Source of the DNA: Yoonia sp. BS5-3
Lineage (GTDB): Bacteria; Pseudomonadota; Alphaproteobacteria; Rhodobacterales; Rhodobacteraceae
Length of the DNA: 64,000 nt
NCBI RefSeq assembly: GCF_038069655.2
Contig: NZ_CP150951.2
Coordinates: 1,178,001-1,242,000 of the forward strand
Reading direction: 5' to 3'
Both the position numbers and the translations under genes were made by a program. Shown in pieces: positions 18,193 through 26,868 of this stretch. Positions within the stretch are counted from its first letter, which is position 1. Each line of letters starts with the position of its first letter. The notes below the pieces were generated by a model, which saw only the letters and a list, made by a program, of their open reading frames with translations, searched no databases and had not been told where the DNA came from.

Positions 18193-19503
18193 GTGACAAC
18201 GCGTAGAGAATTTCTAAAGTCCTCCGCCCTCGCGGCAGCAGCAAGTATGGCTGGTGTCGCAGGAGCCCCCCAATTTGCTTTCGGTCAAACGACGGGTGGC
18301 AAAACATTCATCAAGGTGTTCATGCGCGGCGGCGCAGACGGTCTGCATCTATTCCCGGCTTATGGTGATCCGATCTACTATCAACACCGCCCAAATATCG
18401 CCATCGAAGCACCAAGCGACTCAGATGCCAACACGGCGCTTGATATCGGCGACAGCTATCGGGGCATGAACCCCAACCTGGAACCCATGATGGAAATCTG
18501 GGATGCGGGCCGTATGATGGTTGCCCCAGCAACCGCGCTTGAAGAAGGGAACCGTTCCCACTTTGATAACCAGCGTTGGATCGGTACAGGCGCTCAAAAC
18601 AACCTGATCGACGGTTATTTGAACCGGTATATTCAACTGACTGGTGGTGCGTCCGACCCGCTGACTGGTGCTGTTTTGGGTAAAACTTCCATCAGTACAG
18701 AAGCACGCGGTAGCGTTGTCTTCCCCGCGGTTTTGACCGGTGACAGCTTCAGTTTGGAAAACAATGATTTCTGCAGCGGCACCGGTTGCGCCGACAACCA
18801 GTTGACTGAATTGATGCGCGAAATCTCATCTCACCCCGTTGTCGAAGATGGTCTAGAAGCATCCGTGCGCGACAACCAACTGGTCATGTTGGATTCGATT
18901 GCACAGATTCAGGCGGCTAACACCAACTACGAGACAAATGCGGGTGGTTTGGAATATTCAAACACCGACCTTGGCCGTGGTTTGAAACTGGCTGCGCAGC
19001 TTCTGAAGGCTGACGTGCCGCTGGAAGTCGCGGCGATGGACTGGAACATCGGCTGGGACACGCATTCCAATCAAATCTCGTCCTCTGCTGACAGATTTAC
19101 CGATCAATCCCTGAACTATCACTCTCGGATGAGAACAGGTGCAACTGACTTCCTGACTTTCTACCGCGATATGGGCACAGCAATTGATAATGTTGTGGTT
19201 ATGGTTTGCACAGAGTTTGGCCGCACAGTGATTGAGAACGGCAGCCAGGGTACCGACCACGGCCATGGATCGACATGGTTCGCGTTTGGTGGCCCAACGG
19301 TATCTGGCGTCGGACCTGACATCACAACCTTGGATACAAGCGAGCTGCGCAACAACCGCTTTGTCCCAACGCGGACCCAGTTTAAGGATATCGTTGCCGA
19401 GGTCATGATCCGCCACATGGGGATGAACCCAACGCTGGTATCGCAGGTGTTCCCTGGCCATACTACATTTACAGATCATAATCTGTTCAACAGAATTAGC
19501 TAA
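18193..19503 (+). CDS. Tat-exported DUF1501 family protein
   Basis: A protein of 436 residues from a GTG start with AAGG 8 bases upstream. The N-terminus TTRREFLKSSALAAAASMAG is a twin-arginine signal, so the protein should cross the inner membrane folded. The DUF1501 domain shows KVFMRGGADGLHLFPAYGDP near the start of the mature protein, GWDTHSNQ in the middle, and EFGRT followed by GTDHGHGS near the end; these Asp/His motifs suggest an alkaline-phosphatase-like metal-dependent fold, but the reaction is unknown. It is paired with the upstream DUF1800 gene and followed by a terminator and then the gspL-like gene. Tat export followed by T2SS passage is a known route for other proteins, so secretion here is a reasonable inference. 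Confidence 0.9.
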   Translation: MTTRREFLKSSALAAAASMAGVAGAPQFAFGQTTGGKTFIKVFMRGGADGLHLFPAYGDPIYYQHRPNIAIEAPSDSDANTALDIGDSYRGMNPNLEPMMEIWDAGRMMVAPATALEEGNRSHFDNQRWIGTGAQNNLIDGYLNRYIQLTGGASDPLTGAVLGKTSISTEARGSVVFPAVLTGDSFSLENNDFCSGTGCADNQLTELMREISSHPVVEDGLEASVRDNQLVMLDSIAQIQAANTNYETNAGGLEYSNTDLGRGLKLAAQLLKADVPLEVAAMDWNIGWDTHSNQISSSADRFTDQSLNYHSRMRTGATDFLTFYRDMGTAIDNVVVMVCTEFGRTVIENGSQGTDHGHGSTWFAFGGPTVSGVGPDITTLDTSELRNNRFVPTRTQFKDIVAEVMIRHMGMNPTLVSQVFPGHTTFTDHNLFNRIS

Positions 19504-19528
19504 ATCAGCGATAATGTTGTAATCGAAT

Positions 19529-19566
19529 GCGCTGAAGGGCTACATGTCCTTCAGCGCAACTTTTTT
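19529..19566 (+). terminator. Intrinsic terminator after the DUF1501 gene
   Basis: A perfect 10-base stem, GCGCTGAAGG (19529-19538) with CCTTCAGCGC (19548-19557), a 9-base loop, then AAC and six T's (19561-19566). It lies between the DUF1501 gene and gspL, so expression of gspL-M-N would need read-through or a separate promoter. Confidence 0.85.
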
Positions 19567-19580
19567 GAGGCCCCTTTGGT

Positions 19581-20648
19581 ATGACGCAAACTGATGATCA
19601 GTCATCCAAACCATCTTCGGTCCGTAAATCTGTCAACACACTGACAAAATACGTAAATCTGGCCTCAGCCGGTTTGGCAATGCTGAACGCACCACGCCGA
19701 ATCCCGACCAAAGCACCCCCACCAGAAGTCATCGTCAGAGATAAGGGTTTTGCGATCCGTATTGATGAAGATGTCACCGAGTTTGATGATCCAAACACGC
19801 TTGCGGCAGAGTTGCGGGAACTGCCTGAAAAACGTTTAGATGTCATCTTTCACGGCCGTACCGCCCTTGATCTAAGCTTTACTATTCCAAACGCCCCGTT
19901 CAGTGATCTGGAAGCCATGATCGACGCCGAACTCGCCTACAGGTCACCATTTCAGCGTGATCAATGCGTCTGGTTTTGGCGCGCCAAGGAAACGGAAACA
20001 CTTGATTGGCAGGTTGAGGCGGCCATCGTTTTGAATGCTTCTATCGATTGGGTGATCGCAGCATTTAAGGAAACCGGAAAGACAATCAACCTCGCCAGAC
20101 GTACCGCACCTGATGGCACAACAAAGCTAGCAGTCTATCCCAGCTGGCTAACGCCACTGCGCCGCTTAAAGGGCCCGCGCACCGTCGGCGAAAGCATTCG
20201 CAAAGTACCCCCGTCCCTGCGCGCGCCTGCGATTGCATTGATCATTCTTCTCATCTCGGCCGTTGCCTTGTTTGCAGTGCAATCGACGCAGAACAGTTCT
20301 GTGTCTGCCCAGGCGTCGGCTGCGAATGCCCAGATTGCACAGCGCGCCGCTGAAGCCGCCCGTGTCCAAGCCTTGAAAGAATTGCGAGACGAAGGCGCTG
20401 CACGAAGCGCGCTGGTTGGCAGCCTTGCAGGTCTTTTGCCAGATGACGTATGGCTTGAGCAGTTAACTATTGAAGACGACCGCATGACCATTACGGGCTA
20501 CGCCCCCTCTGCTGCCGAAGTCACCCGGTTGCTTTCAACACTGGATGCCTTATCCGATATCCAGTTTGGCTCTCCGGTAACGCGCGATAACACGCAAAAC
20601 CAAGAACGCTTTCGCATCGATGCCACGCTGACGGGGAATTTGGGATGA
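19581..20648 (+). CDS. gspL: GspL-like T2SS inner-membrane protein with PilN domain
   Basis: A protein of 355 residues with an N-terminal cytoplasmic part of about 210 residues, one membrane helix near 213-235 (PAIALIILLISAVALFAVQS), an Ala-rich coiled coil, and a C-terminal periplasmic PilN-like ferredoxin fold (PDDVWLEQLTIEDDRMTITG). This is the layout of GspL, the bridge between GspE and the periplasmic components. The cytoplasmic part is short and divergent compared with the actin-like domain of classical GspL. It overlaps the next gene by 4 bases (ATGA). The assignment rests on topology, the PilN region and the neighbouring genes. Confidence 0.78.
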   Translation: MTQTDDQSSKPSSVRKSVNTLTKYVNLASAGLAMLNAPRRIPTKAPPPEVIVRDKGFAIRIDEDVTEFDDPNTLAAELRELPEKRLDVIFHGRTALDLSFTIPNAPFSDLEAMIDAELAYRSPFQRDQCVWFWRAKETETLDWQVEAAIVLNASIDWVIAAFKETGKTINLARRTAPDGTTKLAVYPSWLTPLRRLKGPRTVGESIRKVPPSLRAPAIALIILLISAVALFAVQSTQNSSVSAQASAANAQIAQRAAEAARVQALKELRDEGAARSALVGSLAGLLPDDVWLEQLTIEDDRMTITGYAPSAAEVTRLLSTLDALSDIQFGSPVTRDNTQNQERFRIDATLTGNLG

Positions 20649-21175
20649 GCGAGTTTATTTTCCAAAACCCCCGCGCTGTCCGCCGGTTTGGCACCATGCT
20701 GATCATCGGCGTATCCGTCTTGATCATCTTAATCGCGCTGATGATCTGGAACTTCACGGCCCAGCGCTTTGCCAATATCGATGAGTTGAACGCGACAATT
20801 GCCCGCGCCGAACAATTGTCGAACGCGTCGAGGGCAAACAGCGCCCAAGTCAGTTTTTATCAAAATGAAACACCCCAGTTGTCGCAATCTGAAATGCAAA
20901 GCGACATGCAGGATCTTGCACAGCAATATCAGGTTAGGCTTGAAGTTATTCGTGCCGATCAGATCGAGCAAGTGCAGGGCAATGTTCGTATGGCGCTTAC
21001 ACTGAACGGCGTTGTTCCAGAAAATCAATTGGGCGGTTATTTACAGAACTTAGCTGCGCATGAACCCATGGTTATTGTCGATAATATCAACCTGCGCCGC
21101 GCCCGTGGTACCCGAAATAACGAAGAACGGCTTTTGGCCATTCAGCTTAAGCTTAGCGGGTTTTCGACACAATGA
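20645..21175 (+). CDS. gspM: GspM-like T2SS inner-membrane protein
   Basis: A bitopic membrane protein of 176 residues. A short cytoplasmic N-terminus is followed by one helix (TMLIIGVSVLIILIALMIW, about 18-37), a coiled coil, and a periplasmic domain with a ferredoxin-like pattern (QYQVRLEVIRADQIEQ, LAAHEPMVIVDNINLRRARG) of the kind seen in GspM/PilO. It lies between the gspL-like and gspN/C-like genes with ATGA overlaps on both sides, so the three are probably co-translated. Confidence 0.75.
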   Translation: MSEFIFQNPRAVRRFGTMLIIGVSVLIILIALMIWNFTAQRFANIDELNATIARAEQLSNASRANSAQVSFYQNETPQLSQSEMQSDMQDLAQQYQVRLEVIRADQIEQVQGNVRMALTLNGVVPENQLGGYLQNLAAHEPMVIVDNINLRRARGTRNNEERLLAIQLKLSGFSTQ

Positions 21176-21645
21176 AGACAACCTTGGAAAAAGTGCAATC
21201 ATTTGCTCCGCTCGTTGCAACTGCCTTATGTATCGCGCTCGCTGGGGTCATTTGGTTGCCTTTGAATAGTGAAACAAGAGCCGAAACAGGATCCGTTCAG
21301 CAAAGTGATGCAGCTTCAACGGAAGATCCCAGCTTGGGCGTGCTGCAAAATGGTGCGCAATCGCTCGTCGAACGCCCCTTATTTCATGTGACAAGGCGCC
21401 CCCCCGTGGTGGCCGAGACTGTTCAATCTGCACCTGAACAGGTTTCTTTAGTACTAACAGGTGTGCTGAAGAACGACGATGTCTATATTGCGCTTCTGAG
21501 TCTATCCAACAGCAACGAAGTTTTGCGTCAACGCGTCGGAGACCGGTTTAGCGGTTGGGAAATAGTAGACATTACCCCCACCACCGTCACCGTCATCAAC
21601 CCCGACGGGGAACAGCAGCTTATCGGGCTGTCTTCTTCAAATTAA
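21172..21645 (+). CDS. GspN/GspC-like T2SS protein
   Basis: A protein of 157 residues with one N-terminal membrane helix (about 12-29) and a periplasmic tail. The tail from about 87 (QVSLVLTGVLKNDDVYIALL ... GDRFSGWEIVDITPTTVTVI ... GEQQLIGL) has the pattern of the GspC homology region that contacts the secretin, also seen in short GspN proteins. No PDZ domain is present. It is therefore either a minimal GspC or a GspN. It converges on regA with 8 bases between the stops. Confidence 0.7.
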   Translation: MKTTLEKVQSFAPLVATALCIALAGVIWLPLNSETRAETGSVQQSDAASTEDPSLGVLQNGAQSLVERPLFHVTRRPPVVAETVQSAPEQVSLVLTGVLKNDDVYIALLSLSNSNEVLRQRVGDRFSGWEIVDITPTTVTVINPDGEQQLIGLSSSN

Positions 21646-21653
21646 TCGCGACC

Positions 21654-22205
21654 TTAGCGCGGGCTGCGCTTAGCCAAAATCCGTTGCAATGTCCGCCGGT
21701 GCATCGACAGACGCCGCGCGGTCTCGGACACGTTTCGATCGCAGAGTTCGTATACGCGCTGGATGTGTTCCCAACGCACGCGGTCAGCGCTCATCGGGTT
21801 TTCCGGGGGCGGTGGAAGCGTGTCGGCGCCAGCAAGAAGTGCGTTTGTCACATCAGTTGCATCAGCTGGCTTCGCCAGGTAATCGGTCGCACCGATTTTC
21901 ACGGCCGCTACGGCTGTCGCGATTGCTCCGTATCCTGTCAAAACCACGATGCGGCTTTCCGGGCGGCGCGCGCGCAGTTTTTCAACAACGTCCAGCCCAT
22001 TTCCGTCTTCAAGACGCAGATCGACGACCGCATAGGCCGGCGGGCGCGCAGTCGCGATGGCTGTTCCCGCCGCAACAGACCCGGCCGTTTCGACCTCAAA
22101 CCCGCGTTTCTCCATCGCTTTTGCCAAGCGGCGCAAGAACGCTTCGTCGTCATCGACAAGAAGCAGACTTTTATCGTCACCCAGATCCAAACCGTCGGTA
22201 TTCAT
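21654..22205 (-). CDS. regA: Redox response regulator RegA (PrrA/ActR)
   Basis: The global redox response regulator of photosynthetic and related alphaproteobacteria, 183 residues. The receiver has the acidic cluster LLLVDDDE (about 14-21), phosphorylated Asp D62 in YAVVDLRLEDGNG, and Lys in YLAKPAD. A proline-rich hinge PPPPEN leads to a Fis-type helix-turn-helix (CDRNVSETARRLSMHRRTLQ). In this family it controls respiration, carbon and nitrogen fixation, and, where present, photosynthesis. It is divergent from regB, with 151 bases between them. In Rhodobacter a senC/prrC gene sits next to regA; none is present here. Confidence 0.95.
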   Translation of the reverse strand: MNTDGLDLGDDKSLLLVDDDEAFLRRLAKAMEKRGFEVETAGSVAAGTAIATARPPAYAVVDLRLEDGNGLDVVEKLRARRPESRIVVLTGYGAIATAVAAVKIGATDYLAKPADATDVTNALLAGADTLPPPPENPMSADRVRWEHIQRVYELCDRNVSETARRLSMHRRTLQRILAKRSPR

Positions 22206-22356
22206 AGCTACGCCCTTTCTGAACTTCTACGGAAGGTAGACCAGCAAGGAAGAAGGTCAATCCTGTGGCAAGTGCGGTAGACCCGCGTTCAAACCGCTGC
22301 ATTGATCACCCCCTAGCTGCGGCCTATCTTTAGACGGGACACCCCGGGACAACCAG

Positions 22357-23727
22357 ATGCAAGCCACCGAAATCCAGCTATTCCAAGAACAAAAGCGCAG
22401 TAACTGGGTCCGTTTGCGCACCCTGATGACCCTGCGTTGGTTTGCGATTATCGGGCAGGCTATCGCCGTCTTCGCGGCGATCAAAGTTTATCATTTACAG
22501 ATCAATGTTGGCCTTCCGGCCGTCGTCATTGGCGGTTCGGTGGCCGCGAATATCTTTTGCTTTTTTGCCTATCCCGAAAATCGGCGTCTGTCGGAACGCG
22601 AAGGCTTTGTTTGGCTGATTTTTGATATCGTTCAGCTAAGCTTTTTGCTGTTTTTGACAGGTGGGCTAAACAACCCGTTTGCGATGCTGATCATGGCGCC
22701 AGTGACAATCGCAGCGACGGTGCTTCATCGCAGCAGTACCATCGTTCTGGGTGTGCTCGCGCTGCTGTTGCTCAGCCTGATCAGCCGATATCACATCCCT
22801 ATCGTAACCGCGGATGGTGCGATCCTGTCCTTGCCTGTCCTGTTTCAATTTGGATTTTGGGTCGCGTTGATGATTAGTGTCGTTTTTCTGGCGATCTACG
22901 CACGGCAGGTCACAACCGAAATGCACACCATGGGTGAAGCGCTGGTCGCAACCCAGCTTGCATTGGCGCGGGAACAGAAGTTGACGGATCTGGGCGGCGT
23001 TGTCGCAGCGACAGCCCATGAGCTTGGCACGCCGCTCGCTACAATCAAGCTGGTCAGTAGCGAGTTGATGGAAGAGCTCTCTGACCATCCGGACCTGATT
23101 GAGGACGCAGAGTTAATCCGCAGCCAAGCAGATCGATGCCGCGATATCCTGCATTCGATGGGCCGAGCGGGGAAAGATGATCTCCACCTCAAGCATGCCC
23201 CGATCGAAACTGTCCTGCGTGATGCGGCGGAACCGCATCTGGACCGGGGCAAAGAGGTTATTTTTGATATCACACCCGGCGATGATGGCGAACCTTCACA
23301 ACCTGCGATTCCCCGTCGACCCGAGATCATTCATGGGCTGCGCAATTTGATTCAGAATGCCGTAGACTTTGCGCGTTCAGAGGTCGCCGTCTCGGCCATA
23401 TGGTCACCTGAACAGATTACTATTCGTATCGCAGATGATGGGCGCGGGTTCCCCCAATCAGTGATTGGCCGCATTGGTGAACCTTATGTCAAACGCCGCC
23501 GCCTATCCGAAGATGGGCCCAGACGGCCCGGTTATGACGGGATGGGTCTGGGTCTGTTCATTGCAAAGACCTTGCTCGAACGATCTGGCGCCACGTTAAC
23601 TTTTGCCAATGGCGCATCAGGAGGTGCTGTTATCGATGTTGTCTGGCCGCGTGATGTGCTTTCACCCGTCGCATCGGAACAAACACCCGCCCTTGGTGAA
23701 AACCAGCCCAACGATCCCTGGACGTAA
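22357..23727 (+). CDS. regB: Redox sensor histidine kinase RegB (PrrB/ActS)
   Basis: The membrane sensor kinase partner of RegA, 456 residues, with about six membrane helices in the first 185 residues. The ubiquinone-binding heptapeptide GGLNNPF is at 102-108. The H-box ATAHELGTPLATIK places the phosphorylated His at H221, and the redox-active Cys is C261 in DRCRDIL; both are offset by four from H225 and C265 of Rhodobacter RegB. The ATPase domain has DDGRGFP and DGMGLGLFIAKTL. All three known signal-handling elements are therefore intact. It reads away from regA. Confidence 0.96.
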   Translation: MQATEIQLFQEQKRSNWVRLRTLMTLRWFAIIGQAIAVFAAIKVYHLQINVGLPAVVIGGSVAANIFCFFAYPENRRLSEREGFVWLIFDIVQLSFLLFLTGGLNNPFAMLIMAPVTIAATVLHRSSTIVLGVLALLLLSLISRYHIPIVTADGAILSLPVLFQFGFWVALMISVVFLAIYARQVTTEMHTMGEALVATQLALAREQKLTDLGGVVAATAHELGTPLATIKLVSSELMEELSDHPDLIEDAELIRSQADRCRDILHSMGRAGKDDLHLKHAPIETVLRDAAEPHLDRGKEVIFDITPGDDGEPSQPAIPRRPEIIHGLRNLIQNAVDFARSEVAVSAIWSPEQITIRIADDGRGFPQSVIGRIGEPYVKRRRLSEDGPRRPGYDGMGLGLFIAKTLLERSGATLTFANGASGGAVIDVVWPRDVLSPVASEQTPALGENQPNDPWT

Positions 23728-23803
23728 CCTTTTTCAAGCACTTAACGCTGCATTAACCTTCATATTCGATGTTCATCTATGGCGATATGCGAGGATGAAC
23801 GCG

Positions 23804-25399
23804 ATGTCATTTGGTTTATCAGAACTGATAATTTTAGGTGTGATCGCCACGATCGGCGCTGCCGGGTTATTTACCCTGTTACTGCGCATGGACAATCGCA
23901 GAACCAGACCAAATCTACAGCTTGGTAGGGCCGGGGACGGACCAGTTTTTCTATTTCAAGACAAAGATCTGATTGATGCCACCCCGGATGCGTTGGCGAT
24001 GATTGCGCCCCATGTTCAAAAGATGTCTGAATATGAAGCCACGCTGCATGTCTTAGGTGCCCACTTTATCAACCTGGAGGATGTTCTTGCGGCCCACGAC
24101 AAAGGTCATGTCCGTGTTGACGGTGAACACCCCAATGCCCTGTCGATGCATATCGAAAGGGAGGGTCCTGTTCTTCGTATAGCTGTGACTGACGAGGTTT
24201 CGAATGGACCAACTAAAGTAACAGACATGCTGGAGCATGATGTTCGCCTTGCTGAACTTTCAATGATGCGTGAGCTGACAAAGCATACACCCCAATTGAT
24301 TTGGCAAGAGAACGGTAATGGCCGTTTGATCTGGGCAAATCAGGCATATCTTAGTTTTTCGGATCGCTTGAGAACAGGCATTGAAACTGTAACGCCGACC
24401 TGGCCCAGCAAATCCGTCTTTCCTGATCTGACAGACGCAACAGCGCATGCCGGCTCTACAAGTCGCCGTGTTGCTGTAACACTGCCGGACAAATCTGCCG
24501 AGCATTGGTTTGACGTGACAACTGTGGCCCAGCAAAACGGGTTTCTTCATTTCGCCACCGATGCCAACGCTGCCGTACGCGCAGACCGGCAAAGGCACAA
24601 TTTTGTTCAGACCCTTGGTAAGACATTTGCCGAACTTTCGACCGGTCTTGCGATTTTCGACAAGCGCCGTCAGCTGGCCATGTTTAACCCAGCTTTGCAT
24701 GAACTGACCCGGCTTCCGATTGAATTTCTCAGCAGCAGACCAAGTATCGACACTGTCCTGGATCGTCTCCGCGAAACACGCATTTTGCCGGAGCCCAAAA
24801 ACTATGCCAGTTGGCGCGAACAATTCACAGCGCTCGAAGCTGAAGCCAGAGAAGGGACCTATTGTGAGGTTTGGGAATTACCCGATGGACAGACTTATCG
24901 CATCACCGGAAGGCCCCATCCCGATGGTGCATTCGCACTTCTGTTTGAAGATATCAGCGCAGAAATATCCTTAACACGTAGGTTTCGTTCAGATATTGAG
25001 ACCGGCCAAGCCGTTCTGGATACATTGGGCGATGCAATCGCTGTTTTTTCCAGTACTGGTTCGCTGGTTATGTCCAATAAAGCCTATGCTGATCTTTGGG
25101 ACACCGCAGAACCGAGTTATCACGATCAACGTGCGCTTCAAACGGAGTTGGAAACCTGGCGTGGCCGCTGCACGCCAACGCGAATGTGGTCCGAAATGCG
25201 GGATTTCATCTACGGCTCGGGCACACGAAAAACATGGGCTGATGACGCTATTCTTGATGATGGCAGACATATCCGGTGTCATGCCAATCCCATCGCCGGC
25301 GGCATGACGATGGTCCGCTTTGACTTCGCACCACCGAAAACACCCGTGATCAGCAAACTGACGATGTCCGACCCTGCGCTCTTAAGTGCAAAACGCTGA
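23804..25399 (+). CDS. Membrane-anchored PAS-domain protein without kinase domain
   Basis: About 531 residues. The open frame begins inside regB, but the start is placed at the ATG at 23804, with GAGG 9 bases upstream; ATG 23795 is an alternative. One N-terminal helix (LSELIILGVIATIGAAGLFT) is followed by a region with PAS-like segments, including IWQENGNGRLIWANQAYL, ELSTGLAIFDKRRQLAMFNP and TLGDAIAVFSSTGSLVMSNK, which resemble the PAS_7 type found in alphaproteobacterial kinases. No His box or ATPase domain follows, so this is either a kinase-less sensor or a remnant of one. The ligand is unknown. It lies between regB and tsaE. Confidence 0.8.
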   Translation: MSFGLSELIILGVIATIGAAGLFTLLLRMDNRRTRPNLQLGRAGDGPVFLFQDKDLIDATPDALAMIAPHVQKMSEYEATLHVLGAHFINLEDVLAAHDKGHVRVDGEHPNALSMHIEREGPVLRIAVTDEVSNGPTKVTDMLEHDVRLAELSMMRELTKHTPQLIWQENGNGRLIWANQAYLSFSDRLRTGIETVTPTWPSKSVFPDLTDATAHAGSTSRRVAVTLPDKSAEHWFDVTTVAQQNGFLHFATDANAAVRADRQRHNFVQTLGKTFAELSTGLAIFDKRRQLAMFNPALHELTRLPIEFLSSRPSIDTVLDRLRETRILPEPKNYASWREQFTALEAEAREGTYCEVWELPDGQTYRITGRPHPDGAFALLFEDISAEISLTRRFRSDIETGQAVLDTLGDAIAVFSSTGSLVMSNKAYADLWDTAEPSYHDQRALQTELETWRGRCTPTRMWSEMRDFIYGSGTRKTWADDAILDDGRHIRCHANPIAGGMTMVRFDFAPPKTPVISKLTMSDPALLSAKR

Positions 25400-25439
25400 T
25401 TTGGCTTGCAGGTGAGATCAGAGATCATAATGTCTCAGC

Positions 25440-25904
25440 ATGATCACCGCAGGCACGACCATTTCTCTTCCAGATGAAAGCGACACCAGAGAATTCGCCG
25501 GAAGGATTGCCGCGATCTTGCAGCCCGGCGATACATTATTGCTGGAGGGGGATATCGGCAGTGGCAAAACCGCGTTTTCGCGCGCGGTTATTCGCGCCCG
25601 ACTTGGTCAACAGGAAGATGTCCCCTCACCGACTTTTACCCTGGTTCAGACATACCACGCACCTGATGGTGATATCTGGCATTGCGATCTGTATCGCCTG
25701 ACCGCCCCCGACGAAGTGCTGGAGCTGGGTTTAGACGAGGCTTTTGAAACGTCAATCTGTTTGATCGAATGGCCTGATAGGCTTGGCGATGATATCCCTG
25801 ATAATGCTCTAAGGCTTGGGTTTACCGCGGATAACAACACACATTCAGTGACGTTGCATATGACTAACAGATGGGCTGACAGGTTGCACAATGTCGCATT
25901 CTGA
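25440..25904 (+). CDS. tsaE: tRNA threonylcarbamoyladenosine biosynthesis ATPase TsaE
   Basis: The ATPase that works with TsaB and TsaD to make t6A at position 37 of ANN-decoding tRNAs; 154 residues, the usual length. Walker A is EGDIGSGKTAF, followed by the family motifs SPTFTLVQTY and HCDLYRL, and by ICLIEWPDRLGD near the C-terminus. Its end overlaps the downstream kinase gene by 14 bases. The tsaE-amgK-murU order is common in alphaproteobacteria. Confidence 0.95.
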   Translation: MITAGTTISLPDESDTREFAGRIAAILQPGDTLLLEGDIGSGKTAFSRAVIRARLGQQEDVPSPTFTLVQTYHAPDGDIWHCDLYRLTAPDEVLELGLDEAFETSICLIEWPDRLGDDIPDNALRLGFTADNNTHSVTLHMTNRWADRLHNVAF

Positions 25905-26868
25905 CCGTGAAGCCGTGATTGAAAATTTCTTAGCACAGTCAAGGTGGGTAGGCTGGGCGCGCAGACCCATCGTGGCAGATGCATCCGCACGTAGCTATAC
26001 CCGGCTTGAAAAAGAAGGTGCATCAGTCATCCTAATGGATGCACCACCCAATCAGGTCGACAATACCGAACAGTTCATCGCGGTTGCAAAATACCTATCC
26101 GAATGCGGACTTAATCCGCCACGCATCCTGGCCCAAGAACTGGCAGATGGTATTCTTGTGCTTAGTGATCTGGGCCAATTGGACTTTGCCGAATGGCTTC
26201 GATCGAAGCCTGATGATGCGGCGGAACTATATAAAGCGGCAATCGACATATTGATTAGGTTGGAAAGCTGCCGTCCCCCCACCGATCTGACCCGACTGAC
26301 CCCGGAGCTGGGTGCTGACATGATTGCGGTCACCGGGGAGTGTTATGCCCAAGGCCCAATCCGTGACTTGCAAAACGAATTGCTACAGGCCTTGCGCCAA
26401 TTTGCGTACGATGCCGACACATTCGCATTGCGCGATTTTCATGCTGAAAATCTGATTTGGCGGCCGGATCAAACGGGTACGGCACGCGTCGGGTTACTCG
26501 ATTTTCAAGACGCTATTGTTGCGCCTTGCGGATATGATCTTGTCTCATTGCTACGCGATGCGCGCCGAGATACCGATCCTGATTTTGTCCAAGACATGCT
26601 ACAGTATTATTTCGACAAAACTGGGAAAGATCAGGGCTTTCGAACGCAGCTCGCCTGTTTGGGCATACAGCGAAACCTTCGAATCCTTGGCATCTTTGCG
26701 CGGCTGGCCACCGTCATGAATAAGCCCCGCTATATCGATCTGATCCCACGCGTTTGGTATAATATTCAGCAAGACTTAGATCACGCTGCATTGGCTAATC
26801 TGCGTGATGCAATTAACGACACTCTACCATTCCCTGATCATGATTTCCTGGAAAGCCTACGACAATGA
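25891..26868 (+). CDS. amgK: AmgK-like anomeric MurNAc/GlcNAc kinase (APH-family phosphotransferase)
   Basis: An aminoglycoside-phosphotransferase-fold kinase of 325 residues. The phosphotransfer loop reads LRDFHAENLIW, and the metal-binding motif is GLLDFQDAIVAPCGYDLVSL, the pattern of AmgK, which phosphorylates the anomeric carbon of MurNAc and GlcNAc recovered from peptidoglycan. The next gene, overlapping by 4 bases, encodes a MurU-like uridylyltransferase that would act on the product, so the pair can return MurNAc to UDP-MurNAc and bypass early, fosfomycin-sensitive synthesis. The specificity is inferred from motif and pairing. Confidence 0.87.
   Translation: MSHSDREAVIENFLAQSRWVGWARRPIVADASARSYTRLEKEGASVILMDAPPNQVDNTEQFIAVAKYLSECGLNPPRILAQELADGILVLSDLGQLDFAEWLRSKPDDAAELYKAAIDILIRLESCRPPTDLTRLTPELGADMIAVTGECYAQGPIRDLQNELLQALRQFAYDADTFALRDFHAENLIWRPDQTGTARVGLLDFQDAIVAPCGYDLVSLLRDARRDTDPDFVQDMLQYYFDKTGKDQGFRTQLACLGIQRNLRILGIFARLATVMNKPRYIDLIPRVWYNIQQDLDHAALANLRDAINDTLPFPDHDFLESLRQ

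Noticed and set aside
23603..23803. Longer N-terminus for the PAS protein, overlapping regB
   Set aside because: It would overlap regB by 125 bases, and a ribosome site and membrane helix support the start at 23804.
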